A stretch of DNA of 64,000 nt. It comes from Amphirosellinia nigrospora (Eukaryota > Ascomycota > Sordariomycetes > Xylariales > Xylariaceae). The number at the start of each line of letters is the position of its first letter. Position 1 is the first letter of the stretch. This document shows positions 24,593-38,581 of this stretch, piece by piece. A model generated the notes under the pieces. It was not told the origin of the DNA, did no database searches, and saw only the letters and a program-made list of their open reading frames with translations. The stretch spans positions 7,723,569 to 7,787,568 of the forward strand of contig SCHM01000002.1 of assembly GCA_004123355.1 (NCBI GenBank). The letters are read 5' to 3'. Made by a program: the position numbers and the translations under genes.

Positions 24593-27500
24593 TTTTTTTT
24601 TCGAAAAAAAAAATTTAATTTAACTAAAGTTAAAATTATAATTATTTTTTAGTAAAAAAAAAGATTGCTTTAAGTTTTTACTAATATAACTTTTTATAAA
24701 GCTTTTATACTATTAAATTATTATACTAGTTTTTTTATACGTTGTTTAAAATCTTTTTTATTTAATATAATATTTAAATATATATATATTTATACATTTT
24801 TTTTTCGTGTTATTTTTTTTTTTTATATTATAGCTTTATTATTATTTAAATATAGCTTATTAAATTTATTTTTTTACGTTGCTTCTAGCTATATTTATAA
24901 TTTTATTAAAAGTTTAGCTAAATTAAAGTTATATTATAAAAATCTTTTAATATTTTTATATTATTTTTAAAGTTTTTTATTAAATATTATATATTATTAA
25001 AGTTTTAACTTTTTTAATTTATTTAATATTATAATTTTTAATAATAAAATTAAATATTTATATTTTTTTAATAATAAACTTTTTTTTATTTTTAAGTTTT
25101 ACTATTTTTTTTTTAAATTTTCTGCTTTTTAGCTTAATAATAAATTATTAAAATATTTTTATAATTAATTTATATAATAATAATTTAATATTTTTTAAAT
25201 TATAAAAACGTTTAATATAAAAATATTTCCGTTTTTTTCGTATATTTTAAACTTTTATTATATTATAAAAAAATCTAGCTTATTAATAAATAATATTTTT
25301 TAAAACTTATTTTTTTTTTAAAATTTAATATATAATTTTTTATATTAAAATTAAGTTTTTATTAACTTTTATTAGTTTAATTAATTATATATTTTTAAAT
25401 ATACTATAAGTTTTTTTTAGCTAATTTAATAAACTATGCTATTTTTTTTTTTTTTTTATATATTTATTCGAATTATTTTTTTTTTTTAAAAAGTTTTATA
25501 GCTTTTTATTTATAGTCCGATTTTTTAATTAAAATTAAATAATATTAAAAAACTTATTTTAATTTTATAAAATAATAATTTTATTAAAATATAAAAAATT
25601 AACGTTTAAATATAATTTATAATAAATATATATTTAAATTAATTATTTTAATAATAATTTATATATAGTTATAATTTTAATTAATATATTTATTTATAAT
25701 TTTTATTTATTTTATAATTTTATAATATTTTATAATAACTAGTATATATTTTATTTTTATTAGTTTATATAGTTTATTTATAAAAATAAAAATAAATTAA
25801 AATTTATAGTTTAAAATTATAATTATAAATATTTTAAAAACTTAAAAAAATCTTTCGTAATATATTTAGTAGTATTTTTTATAATTATTTTTATAATATA
25901 AAATATAATTTATATTTATTTGTTTAAATAGTTTTTATAATTAATACGTTATTATATTTATATTTATTTTTTAATATTTATTTAAAATTAATAATAAAAT
26001 AGCGCTATATACGCTTAAATATTAAAAAAATATAAATTTATTAAAAATTTTATTTTTAAATATTTAATAAGCTTATATTTTATATAGTTTATTATATAAT
26101 AATTATAATTTTTATTTAATTTAAGCTATTAATAATATTTAATAATAAATTTATACGTTTTATTTTTATTAAAATATATAATAAATATTTTATAATATAT
26201 TTTTTAATAAAGTATATTTTTAAATATAAAAATTAAAAATAATTAAATATTTATAAAATATAATTAATTTATTTTCTAATTTTTATAAATTTTTTAGTTT
26301 ATTATTTTTAGTTTATTAATAATAAATTTTTATATTTATATTTTTATAGTTTTTTTTAAAAATTCGCTTAATTAATTATAATTTTATAAAAATATTTAAT
26401 TTATTATATATTTTAATAAAGTTTATTTAATATAACTTTATTATATAAAAATTAGTTATATTATACTATTTATTAGTTAAAATATTATAAAATAATATTA
26501 TATTTTTTTTTAATTTTTTATATTGTTAAATTTTTTTATTTTTATAATAAAACGTTAATTAATATATATTTTTACTAAAATAATATAATATTAAAAATTA
26601 TATTTTAAAAAAAAATTAACTTATTTAGTTTATTTTAAATTAAAATATTATTTTTCGCTAAAAAACTTTAATATTTAATTATTAATAAATACTAAAAAAA
26701 ACTTATTATAGCTATTAATTAATTTAAGTTTTTATTTTTTAAAATATAATATAATTATTAATAATTTTTATTATAAATATATAATTTAATTTAATATTAT
26801 AAATATTTTTAAAAAATATATTATAAAATATTAAATTTTATTATATAGTTATAATAATATATTAAAACTTATACTATTAAATATATTAATTTAACTTTTA
26901 TTAATAAATTATAATTAAAATATTTTAATAAAAAAACTTTATTAAAGTTTTTTTAAACTAAATAAAATAACTTTTTATATTTTTTAGTTTATTTAAAAAA
27001 TATGCTTTTTATATTAATTAGTTTAAAAATATTATAATATAATTTTAATATTAATAAAATTTTAATAAAAATTATAAATTTTAAAAAATTATATATTTTT
27101 AATTAATATAAAAATTTTCTATTTTAATATAACGTTAATTTTAATAAAATTTATTTAAATTTTTTTAATATTAATAATATAGCTTAAAAATTTAGTTTTA
27201 ATAATATAAAACTTAGATTTTTTTAAGTTAATTTATAATTTTACTTAAATTAATCGTTTAATATATAATAATATAAATAATAATATATTAGTATAAATAT
27301 TATAAAAATCGTTTAAAAAATTAAACATATATTATTAATATACTATTAAAATATTAAAAATTTATTAATAAAGCTAAATAATAATACTAATAATTAATAT
27401 ATATATTTTATATAAAATATTATATAATTTTATTTTTAAATAATATATAAATATAATTAAATATTTATTATATATTAAATTAAATAAAAATTTTTATTTT

Positions 27501-30357
27501 AATAATATAAGCTAAAATTTTTTAATAAAAAAAAACAAATATTAGTTTTTTTTATAATTTTATTTAGCTTATAATAATTTATATAAAAAAAAACTTATTA
27601 TTTATTTTTTTTATAAATAAAATAAATATATTATATAAATATTATTAAGTTTAATAAAATTTTTATATAAATTTTCGATTAAAAATTTTTATATAGTTTT
27701 TAATTTATTTAATAATATTTTATATAAAAAACTATATTTTAAATTAATTTTAAACTTATTTTTAAAAAACTTTATTTTATAATTTATTTATAAATAATAT
27801 AATAATAATATATTAAAGTTTATTCGGCTAAAAATATATATTAAGTTTTAGTATTTTTTAAGTATTTTTTTTTTACGCTTTTTATTTTAATTTTTTATTT
27901 TTTTTTTTAAAAATCGTTTTTATTTTTTTTTAATTTTCCGATTATTTTATTAATTTTATTAATATTAATAATATAAACGTTTTTTATTAGGTTTTTTTTA
28001 TTATTATATTAAAAATAATAATATTTAAACTAAATATTTTAGTTATTAGTTTTTTTTATATTAATTAATATTATTTTATTTTATATAATATAAGCTTTTT
28101 TTATTAAATTTTTAAATAAAAATTAAAGCTATATTTTTCGGATAAGTTTTATGTTTTTTAAAAATAAATTTTAATAAAAACTAATTAAATATCGCTTGTT
28201 TTATTTTATTAAAATTTTTTTTATAAAATTGCTATATTTTAAAATAAATATTTTTAATTTTATATTTTTTAAATATTATTTTATTTTTTTTTATTATTAT
28301 TAACGTTATATTTTTTCGATTTTAAAATTATAGTTTTATTAATTAATATTAAATTAATAAATTAAATATTATAGTTATATATTTATTTTATTTATTATTA
28401 AATAATTTTATATTATAATTAAAAAATAGCTAAAATAAAAATATTAAATAATTTTATTAATAATTTAGTAAAATATTATAATATTTAAACTATAGCTTGT
28501 TTAAAATAATATTATAAATTAAATTAATAATAATTATAAGTTTATTTTTAAAATTTTTTTATATATTTTTAATAATAAAAAAGCTTAATTAATATTTTTT
28601 TTATTTTTATTATTATATTTTATAATTTTTTTAATAAAAAAATTTATAATAATAATAAAATTAAATAATTTAATAATTTTTTTACGAATTATTAGTTTAT
28701 ATTTATATATATATTTATTTTTATATTTTTAAAAAAATTATCTATAGTTAAAAAAAATCTATTATTATATAAATATAAATATATAATAAAAATTTTTTAT
28801 TTAAATATTTTTTTATTAAATTTATTTTATAATTAATAATATTTTTTAAAAATATTTCTTTTAAAAAAAAGCTATTTTTTTTAAAATTATTTTTTTTTTT
28901 ATATTTATTATAAGTTTATTTTTTTACATATTAGCTAGCTTAATATTTAATATATTATATATAACTAAAATAATAATAATTTAAGCTTTTTTATTTATTA
29001 AAATTTAATTTTTTAAAAAATATTTTTTTAAAATATATTTTTATTAATAATAGTTAAAATATTTATTATTAAAAATTAATTATTATATTTTATCGGCGTT
29101 AAATTTAAATAATTAAATAAAATTATTATTATTATTTAATTTTAAAATAAAATAAAAAATTATTCGAACAAAATAAAAAAAAAAAAAATAAAAATTATAA
29201 TAATAAATTTTTACGTTTTTTTTTTATAAATTTTATTTTATTTATAATTAATTATTATTAAATAATAAACTATTTAAAAATAATATTTTATATAAATATT
29301 AAAATTAATATTTTTTTTTAAATATTTTAATATAGTTTTAATTATTAATCGAAAAAATAATTTATTTTTAAATTTTTTTTTTTATTTAGCTTTATTAAAT
29401 TTAATTTTATTAGCTAAATAAATAAAAATAATTTAAAACTTAAAAAATTTAGCTAATATATATTAATTAAAACTAAATAATTAAAAATTAGTTTTAGCTT
29501 TTTTATTATAGTTAATATTAATATAAATTTTTTTAAAATATTTTTAAATAGCTTTTAAATTAATTAATATATTAAAATAATCGGATAAAAAATAAAAAAA
29601 AAATTATTAACTATAATTTTTAATATAAATTTTAATATTAATTATTTTAATTACATTATTATAAAATTAATTAATATTAAATTTAAAATAATTTTATATA
29701 ATTTAAATTTATATTTTAAATTTAAGTTTATTTTTAATTATATTATTATAAAAAATAAATATTAATATTTTAGCTATATATTAACTATTTTTTTTATTAT
29801 TTAATAAAATAAAAATTATTTTATAATAATTTAATAAATTAACTATTTATTAATTTAAAATATTTAAATTATTTTAAGCGTAATTATATTATTTAATTAT
29901 TTTTTATAGTTTATTTAATAATTAATTAATAGTTTATTAGTTAATTTATTATTAGCTAAAATTATTTTTAATTATAAATTAAAAAATATTAATAATATAT
30001 ATTAATATAATATATATTTTATTATAAAAAATAGCAATTTTATTTTATTTTTTGTTTAATTAAATAAAACTTTATTTTATTTATTTAATTTTTTAGCGAA
30101 TATATATAAATTAATAATTAAATAATAATAAGCTATTATTAAAAAAAATATATTTTTATTTTTTAAAAAATAATAATAAAATTTTTATATATATTATTTA
30201 TATTAGTTTAGTTTATATTTTTATTAAAATTAAACTAAATTATTTTATTATATTATATTATTAGTTTAAAATAAAAACTAAGCTTAGCTTTTTTTATTTA
30301 TAATTTTATATAATTATTAGCTAAATATTAAATCGTATAATTAAAACTAATAATATT
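24593..30357. other. RIP-degraded DNA, no gene seen
   Basis: About 5.8 kb of very AT-rich sequence. Scattered poly-T tracts and short frames only; no element boundary could be fixed by eye. Confidence 0.6.
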
Positions 30358-32210
30358 TAATATATTATATAAACATTTTATATATATAAACATCTTGTAT
30401 ACTTTTTATATTTTTATATAAATAATTAATATAATTTAATAATAATATAAAAATTAATTAAAACTAATTAGAATTATTTTCGCTAAATGTTTTTATTTTG
30501 TTTTAATATATATGCGTATTATATTTAAGCTTGCTATAAATCCTATAATACTATTTATTTATAATATTTTTTTTATATAATAATTACTTAACTATATTTT
30601 ATTATTTATTTAACTTTTAATAGTTTTTTTAGTTTTTTAATTTTATTTTTTTTATATAATAAATATTTTTTTAATTTAAATCCGTTTGTTTTTTATATAA
30701 TATATTAGTTTAATTTATAATTTACTTTTTAAAGTTTAATTATTTTAAATTAAAATAATATAACTTAATATTTTAATATATTTATTTTTTTTATAATTAA
30801 ATTAATTATATTTAAAACAACTATAAAAAACTATTTTAATATTATACGATTTTATATTTAATATATTAAACTTATAATTTAATATTTTTTATATTATAAA
30901 ATATTTATAACTTTTAAATTTAAAATTTATTAAATAATTTTAAAAATATTTTAATTAAATTTTTAAATAAAAATTATAAAATAATATACTTTAAATCGTA
31001 TAAAATAAAGCTAGCCTTTTAAAAGCTTTTTTTAATATTTTTTAATATTATTATAACGTTATATATAATATAAAATAACGTAAAAAAATCTTTTTTTTTA
31101 ATATAAATAATATAAACTTAAGCTAATTTATTAATTTATTTATTATATAATTATTTTAAAAAATTAAAATAATTAATATTTAAAAACTAAAATTTATTAT
31201 AATAAATAAACAAACATATAAAAAATAATAATTTTATATTTTTTAATATATAATTTAAATTCGATAAAATAATAATTTTTATAGCTATTTAAAATTAAAA
31301 AATAATAAATATTTATTATATAATATATTATATAATAATCGAAATATTTAATTTAATTTAAACTTTTTTCGTTTATAGTTTAACTATTTTTCGTTATTTT
31401 AATTTTTTAATTAGTTAATAAATAGCTATTTTTATATTAAAATAATAAATAAATTAACCCGGCTAAAATAATATATAGCAAAATAAAATAATTATATAAT
31501 AAAATAGCATAAATAATAATTGCTTATTTTTAATTATTTTATTAAATAGCTTTTAATTATTTATAACGTTTATATAATATTATAACTATTTTAAATAATA
31601 TTTAATTTATTATAAATTTTATTTTATTAAAATTATAAATATTTATTTTATAAATATTTTTAGCTATAATTATATTTTATATAAATTTAAACTATTTTTA
31701 ATATATTATAATTTTCGTATAAAATTTATTAATAATTAATTTAGTAGTTAAAATATATTTAAAAATTAAATAATTATTATATAAAATTTAAAGCTTAATT
31801 AACCCCGATAAATAATATATTACGTTCGTATAATAATTAATTAGCTATATTTTTAATATTATTTAATTTAAGCAGAAATTTTTGCGAATTTAAATTAAAT
31901 ATATATTATATAATTAATTTTTTTTCGAATTTTAATAATTTATATATTACTAGCTATTTAGTTTATTTTAATAGAATTTTATTATAGCGTATATAAAAAA
32001 TCAACTAAAAAATATTATAAATTTTTATAGCGTATTATAACAATAATTTTTTATCGCGTTTTATAGCTTATAATATAAGCTATAAATTGCTTTTTTCGTA
32101 TAATAGCGCTATTATTAGTTGTTAAAATATTTAAAAATAAAAATAAAAAGTATAAAATAAAAAAAGTATATAAAATGCTTATATATATAAAATACTTATA
32201 TAATACATTA
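30358..32210 (+). mobile_element. DNA transposon remnant, Fot1/pogo-like size (copy 1)
   Basis: About 1.85 kb bounded by imperfect terminal inverted repeats of roughly 45 bp, rich in TTATATATATAAGC-type sequence and ending TATAC. The whole unit recurs in inverted orientation at 41,647-43,483. Length and TIR length fit fungal Tc1/mariner elements of the Fot1/pogo group (about 1.8-1.9 kb). No transposase frame is left. Family assignment is inference from size and ends. Confidence 0.72.
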
Positions 32211-32580
32211 TATTAAATTTTTATTTTTAAATATATAATTATTAATAATATTATAAAATTATTATATTAAATTAATTAAAAATAGTTAGTTTTTACGGCT
32301 TATTATTATAATTTCTATATAGTTTAAAAAGCTAAAATAAATATATTTTTTTATTATTTATTAAAGTTTCGTTATAAAAGCTTATCGTTTTAAATATTTA
32401 AAACAAATAAGTCCGAAATATTAATAAAAGCTTCGGCACGTACGGCCGTACGCGCTTATTATTTTAGTTTATTTTTAAAAAATATTTTAATATTTTTAAA
32501 TTAAATTAATTGTTTAATTTAATTAAAAATATTATAAAATAGTTTTAATATTTTATAATATTATAAATAATTTATAAATA
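32211..32580. other. Spacer with a 14-bp CpG palindrome
   Basis: AT-rich except for a small GC-rich cluster at about 32,431-32,455 that contains the perfect palindrome CGTACGGCCGTACG (32,439-32,452). Confidence 0.7.
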
Positions 32581-32872
32581 GTTACGCTTTATATACTCAA
32601 AAAAACAAAGCTTTAATATATATAATATATTATATATAAAATTTATAAATAAAATAAAAAAGAAAAAAATCTAAATCTATAATATAAGCAGCTATTTAAA
32701 TATTCGTATAAAGCAGCTATATTTACTGCTAATACCTGCTTTATTTACTATACTATATTTACTACGAATAACAATCACACATTTATTACGAGTAGCAATT
32801 ACTACAAGTAAAAATTATAGGTGCTATGGCTAATAGTAAAGCATAACTACTAAAGCCTACAAATTTATAACT
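32581..32872 (+). mobile_element. MITE-like family M, copy 2
   Basis: Starts GTTACGCTTTATATACTC and ends near AAATTTATAAC. Its right half (for example GGTGCTATGGCTAATAG) is only moderately mutated and aligns with the right half of copies 3 and 4. Confidence 0.85.
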
Positions 32873-34692
32873 CTTATTATTTTTTTATAAACTTTAAAAC
32901 TATTTATAGTTTTTTTTAAAATATTATATATTATAATAAGTTTAAAAAAACTAAGCTTATAAAAGCTAAATTATTTTAAATTAAAATTAAACTATTTTAA
33001 ACTAAAGCTAGGTTATTTTAAACTAAAATTAAACTATTTTAAACTAAAACTAAATAATTTTAAACTAAAACGTTAGTTAAACTATTATTTAAAAATTAAT
33101 TTAATATATTAAAAATTATTTAAATTAAACGAAAAAAAATTAAATTTAATAATTTTTTTATTTATAATAATTTTTTTATAAAATAATTTAATTAAAAATC
33201 ATATAAAATATTAATAATTATTTAATATATTAATAAACGTAATATTATTTTAATATATTAATAGTTTTTTATTAAATTATACGAAATAGCTTATTTAATA
33301 ATTAATATTAAATAGTTTAAAAATTTAAAATATATTAAAAAATAAATAAAAATTATATATTATTTAATATTTTAAAAATAAAATAATAAAAACTAATAAT
33401 ATAAACTATTAAACTTTAGTTTTAATTAAAATAATTATTAATATAATAATTATAAAATTAAATTATTATTATTTTATTATTATATTAAAACTATAAAAAG
33501 TTTTTATATAATATTTTTTTAAAAGTTATAATATTTTATAATATAATAAAAAAAAACTTTTTTATTTAATATATTATTAAAAGTTTATTTAAAAAAATAT
33601 TTTTTGCTTGTTTTTTTTTAAATATTATTTTTTTTTTTAAAAAATAAAATATAAATAAAATTTTTTTTTAATTTTAATTAATATTTTTTTTAAAACTTAT
33701 AAAAATAACTATAATAAATAAGCCGAAAAATTTAAACTAAATAAATTTAATTTTAACTTTATAAAATTAATAATTTTTATAATATATAATTTAAAAAAAA
33801 ATATAAAAAACATTAATTAAAATATAAAATATATTATTAATAATAGTTTTAAGCTTTTTATATTTTATTTAAAAAATAGTTATTATTTATAGCTTTATAT
33901 AAAAATATAATTATAATATTATAATATTATAATATTATTTAGTTTTAATAAATATTTTAATTAAATAAATTTTAATTTAATTAAAAATTTTAATAAATTT
34001 TATTATATTATAACTTTTAATTTAGTATTTATTAATAATATTTATTAAAATTATAATATAAAAAAATAAATAAAAATCTATAAGTAAATATTATTAGTAT
34101 TTTTTTATTATTTTTTTTAGCGTTTTTATTTAAAAATAAAAAAAAAGTTTAGCTTTTTTTTAAAAAAAAAAAAAAAAAAAAGCTATATTAATATTTAAAT
34201 TTTTTTAAAATTTTTATAAAATTAAATATATTTTTTTTTAAAACTATTTCGTTTTAAACTATAAAAAAAAACTTTAAAAAATTAATTAAAATAATTAATT
34301 AAAATATATAAACTTTTTTAATTTAATAAATTTTAATTATAATTATAAATCTAAATAAAATAAAAATAATATTTAAATAGTTAAAAACTATTAATAAAAC
34401 TAAAAGCTTAAATAAATATTATATAATTTTTATTAAAATTAATTATATTTTTACGAATTTTATAACGTTTAAATAAGTTTAAAAAATAAACTATAGTTTT
34501 ATTTATTTATTTTTTATAAAAAACTTAAGTTGTTTTTATACTTAAATATAAGTTATAACTAAAGTTTTATTTTTAATATTTACTTTAAGCTTATTATAAT
34601 TATAATTATATAAAAATAAAAAGCTTTTTATATATAAAATATATAAAAGAACTTTTTTTCTAGGTTTTATTTTAATATTACTTATAAATATA
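32873..34692. other. RIP-degraded DNA, no gene seen
   Basis: Near 32,950-33,080 several units of roughly 28 bp built on TTTTAAACTAAA repeat imperfectly. A-runs occur near 34,160-34,185. No gene is supported. Confidence 0.5.
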
Positions 34693-34959
34693 GTTACGCT
34701 TTATATACTCGAAAGACAAGGCTCTAGTATATATAGTATATTATATATAAAATCTATAGATAAAGTAAAAAAAAAGAAAGTCTAAGTTTACGTTATAAGC
34801 AGCTCTTAAAAATTCGCGTGGGGCAACTACATTCACTACCAATGCCTGCCTTTATTCACTGCAACTACATTCACTACAAATGGCAGTTACTACAAGTAAA
34901 GATTACAGGTGCTATGGCTAGTGGTGGGGCATAGCTACCAAAGCTTGCAGATCCGTAAC
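34693..34959 (+). mobile_element. MITE-like family M, copy 3 (well preserved)
   Basis: This 267-bp copy has ends GTTACG and CGTAAC, an inverted pair, and is flanked by TA on each side. The interior retains CpA and TpG, for example GGTGCTATGGCTAGTGGTGG. A TA target duplication and short TIRs suggest a non-autonomous Tc1/mariner-type MITE. At under 300 bp it may have escaped RIP by being short. Confidence 0.82.
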
Positions 34960-34964
34960 TAATA

Positions 34965-35590
34965 TACTATAAACTTTAAAAAAAGTATATATATTTAAGT
35001 TATATTTTTTAATAAATATTTAATAAAATAAGCTTTAAATAATATATAAAAAATATATATAAACTTTAAAAAAAATATAAATATTTAAGTTATATTTTTT
35101 AATAAACGTTTAATAAAATAAGCTTTAAAAATATATAAAAAATATATATAATTTTAAAAAAATATAACTATTTAAGTTATATTTTTTAATAAACGTTTAA
35201 TAAAACAAGGTTTAAATAATATATAAAATATATAAATTTTAAAAAAATATAATTATTTAAGTTATATTTTTTAACGAATATTTAATAATATAGCTTTTAA
35301 AATTTATATAAAAAAATATATAAACCTCGGAAAAGTATAACTATTTAAATTATATTTTTTAATAAATATTTAATAAAATAAACTTTAAAACTTATATATA
35401 AAATATATATAAACTTTAAAAAAAAAAATTATTTAAGTTATATTATTTAATAAACGTTTAACGAAAAAAGTTTTAAATAATATATATAAAATATATAAAC
35501 TTTAGAAAAAATATAAATATTTAAGTTATATTTTTTAATAAACGTTTAATAAAAAAAGCTTTAAATAATATATAAAATATATATATTAAA
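34965..35590. repeat. 88-bp tandem array (about 7 units)
   Basis: The landmark ATTTAAGTTATATTTTTTAA recurs near 34,991, 35,081, 35,170, 35,253, 35,342, 35,430 and 35,519. Units also share AATAAACGTTTAATAAAA and AAGCTTTAAA. The array starts directly after MITE copy 3. Confidence 0.9.
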
Positions 35591-36186
35591 ACTAAAAGCT
35601 TAACGTTTAAATAATATATTTATTTATAAATTAAATTAGTTTAACTTTTTAACTAAAATAGCTATAAAAACTATTTATAAATTATATAAGTTTAAGTTAA
35701 TATATATATATATTAATATTATATAAGTCCGCTAAATATTATATTATAAAGCTAAAATAATTATATAAAGCTATAATAAATTTTAAATAAATATTAAAAT
35801 TAAACTTAAATATTAAAATGTTTAGTTTTTAATTATAAAAGTTTTTATTTAAATTTATATAATTATAAAAAAAAATATAATAAAATTTTATATTTAAAAT
35901 AGTTCGATAAAAAATAAAATATAACTAAAGCTTATATTTAAATGTTTAAAATTTAAAGTTTAATTTAGCTAATAATTTTTTTAAAGTTTTTAAAAGCTTT
36001 AGTTTTTTATTTTAATTTTAATATAATTTCGCTTATATTTTTAATTTATAGCTAAATTTTAAAACTTTTTTTTTATAAACTTTTTAAAATATAAATTTTT
36101 AAAAAAATTTAAAGCTATTTTAAATAATATTATAATAATAATATAATATATTTTAGCTTATAAAAATAATTAAAATAATATTAATA
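35591..36186. other. RIP-degraded DNA, no gene seen
   Basis: A short AT-rich spacer between the 88-bp array and MITE copy 4. No coding signal. Confidence 0.5.
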
Positions 36187-36476
36187 GTTACAAATTTACA
36201 AGCTTTAGTGGCTGTGCCCCACCACTAGCCATAGCACCCGTAATCTCCACTTATAGTAACTGCCACTCGTAGTAAATGCGTGACTACTATTCGCAGTGAA
36301 TGTAGTGCAATAAATAAAGGCAGGCACTGGCAGTAAATATAGCTGCCCCGCGAGTATTTAAATAGCTGCTTATAACGTAAACTTAGACCTTTTTCCTTCC
36401 TACCTTATCTATAAATTTTATATACAATATACTATATATGCTAAAGCCTTGTTTTTTCAAGTATATAAAGCGTAAC
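36187..36476 (-). mobile_element. MITE-like family M, copy 4 (inverted, well preserved)
   Basis: A 290-bp copy in opposite orientation to copy 3, ending CGTAAC on the right. It keeps many CpA and TpG sites, for example GTGGCTGTGCCCCACCACTA. Together with copy 3 it gives the best view of the family. Confidence 0.85.
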
Positions 36477-38581
36477 TTTAATATTTTAAATTTTTATAAA
36501 AGTTTTTAAAAGTTTATATAGCTTTTATAGCTAAGTTTTATAGTTAATTTATATAATAATAAAAAAAAAAAAGTTTTAAGCATTAAAAACATAAAATTTT
36601 ATTTTTTAAAAAGAAAATTAGATTTTTATAGCATTTTTAATACTATTATTATTTATTAGTTAATTTAAACTTATTTTAAACCTTTTGTTTAAACTTTTAT
36701 TATAATAAATATAAATATAACTAATAATATAATAAAAATAAAAAAATTATTTAATTATTAAAGTATAACTAATTAAATAATAAACTAAATAATTAATTTA
36801 TTAAATATATTAAATAATATAAATAAAATTATAAATAATAATTTATAAAAATATATTAACTAATTAACTATTTAACTTATTAAGCTATTTTTTAATTATT
36901 ATAATTAATTTAAAAAATTTTAACGGTTTATTATATTAAATATAAATAAAAATATAAATAAAATATAAACTAAAATATAAACAAAATATAAAAAAAAAAA
37001 AATATATATTTATTATAACTATTAATAAATTATATTATATATAATTAATAATATATATATTTTTTTAAATAATAATAATAATAATAAAAAACTAAGCTAT
37101 ATAGTTTTTTTAATATTTATTTAATAATACGTTTTTATATAAACGTTTTTATTTTACGTTATTTTAAATATATTAAAACTAATAATTAATATATATTATT
37201 TTAAACTTAAGCGTAGCTTTATTTAATAAATAAAATTATAATATTTATTTTATATATTTTAAATTTTCGATTTTAATAAATTTATAAAAAGTTTTTATAG
37301 CTAAATTATTAATTAATTATACGTTAATAACAATAAATATTAAACTATATTATTAAATAGTTTAAAAACTAAACGCTTTTATTTATTATTATAAATTTTG
37401 TTTTTTTTTAAGTAAAAAAATTATTAAAATTATTATTATAAACTATAAATATTTTATATTAATATTTAAGTTTAAATAAATAATAAAATAATATATTTAT
37501 AAATAATTTTAATTTTTTTAATAAAATAAATTGCTTTAAAAGTTTTAAAAAAAATAGCTATAAATATTATTTAAAAAAGTTTTAGCTAGTTTTATAAGCT
37601 AGTTTAATATAAAATTAAATAATAAAACTAATAAATTTATAATAGCAAATAATACGAAAAAAAAAAAATCCTAAGATTAAACTAAAAAAAAACGTTTTTT
37701 TTAAACTAGATTTAAAAAAAAAAAAAAAAAAAATAATAAATATTTTAGTTTTATTTTTTTAACTTTTTATAAGTTTAAATAATAATATATAATAATATAT
37801 ACTAGCGTTATTTAGCTATTTTTTATTAGCTATTATTTATATAATTTACTAAAAAATTATATAATAATATATATTAATTTATATATATATATTTAAATAT
37901 TTTTATATTTAGTTGTTTAATATAAAAAGCTATAATATTTTATAAAAAAAAACTATAAAAATAGTAATAAATAAGCCGGCGCTTTTTTACGCCCGCTACT
38001 ATTATTATTAACGCTAAAAGTTTAATAACTTTTAAACGTTTTATATTATTTCGGCTTATTTTTAAAAAATATATTAAATAAAGTTTTTTATAATATTATA
38101 AAACATATTTAATATAGCCTTTTAGTTATTATTTATAAAATAGCAAAAAAAGCAAAAAAATAATAAGTCTTTTTTTTTACGCGGCTTAGCTTTATTAGCA
38201 ATTTTTAATTTACGTTTATTTTAAAAAAAACCTATTTAAATATATAAAAACTAATAAAATAATAATTATTAGCTTTATATTATAATTTTTATAAAAATAA
38301 ATATAAATATTTATTATTATATAAATAATTAATAAAATTATTTTTATAAGCTTTATATAATTATATAACTATATATAAAAAGTTTTTTTATTTAATTTAA
38401 TTTTTATTTTTTATATAGCATTTAATATAATATTTAAATAATAAACGTTATAATAAATAATTATTTTTTTTATTTTAAACTAAAGCTAATATTTTTAATA
38501 GCTATTATTTATTTTTATTTTTAAATATATATAGTTATTATTTTATACTTTTTTTATTATTTAGTTTAATATTTTATACTT
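36477..38581. other. RIP-degraded DNA with one foldback arm
   Basis: AT-rich. A segment near 38,270-38,420 matches an arm of the foldback at 56.6-56.9 kb. No gene is supported. Confidence 0.55.

Noticed and set aside
34965-35590. CRISPR-like array
   Set aside because: Units are continuous head-to-tail copies without unique spacers, in a eukaryotic genome.
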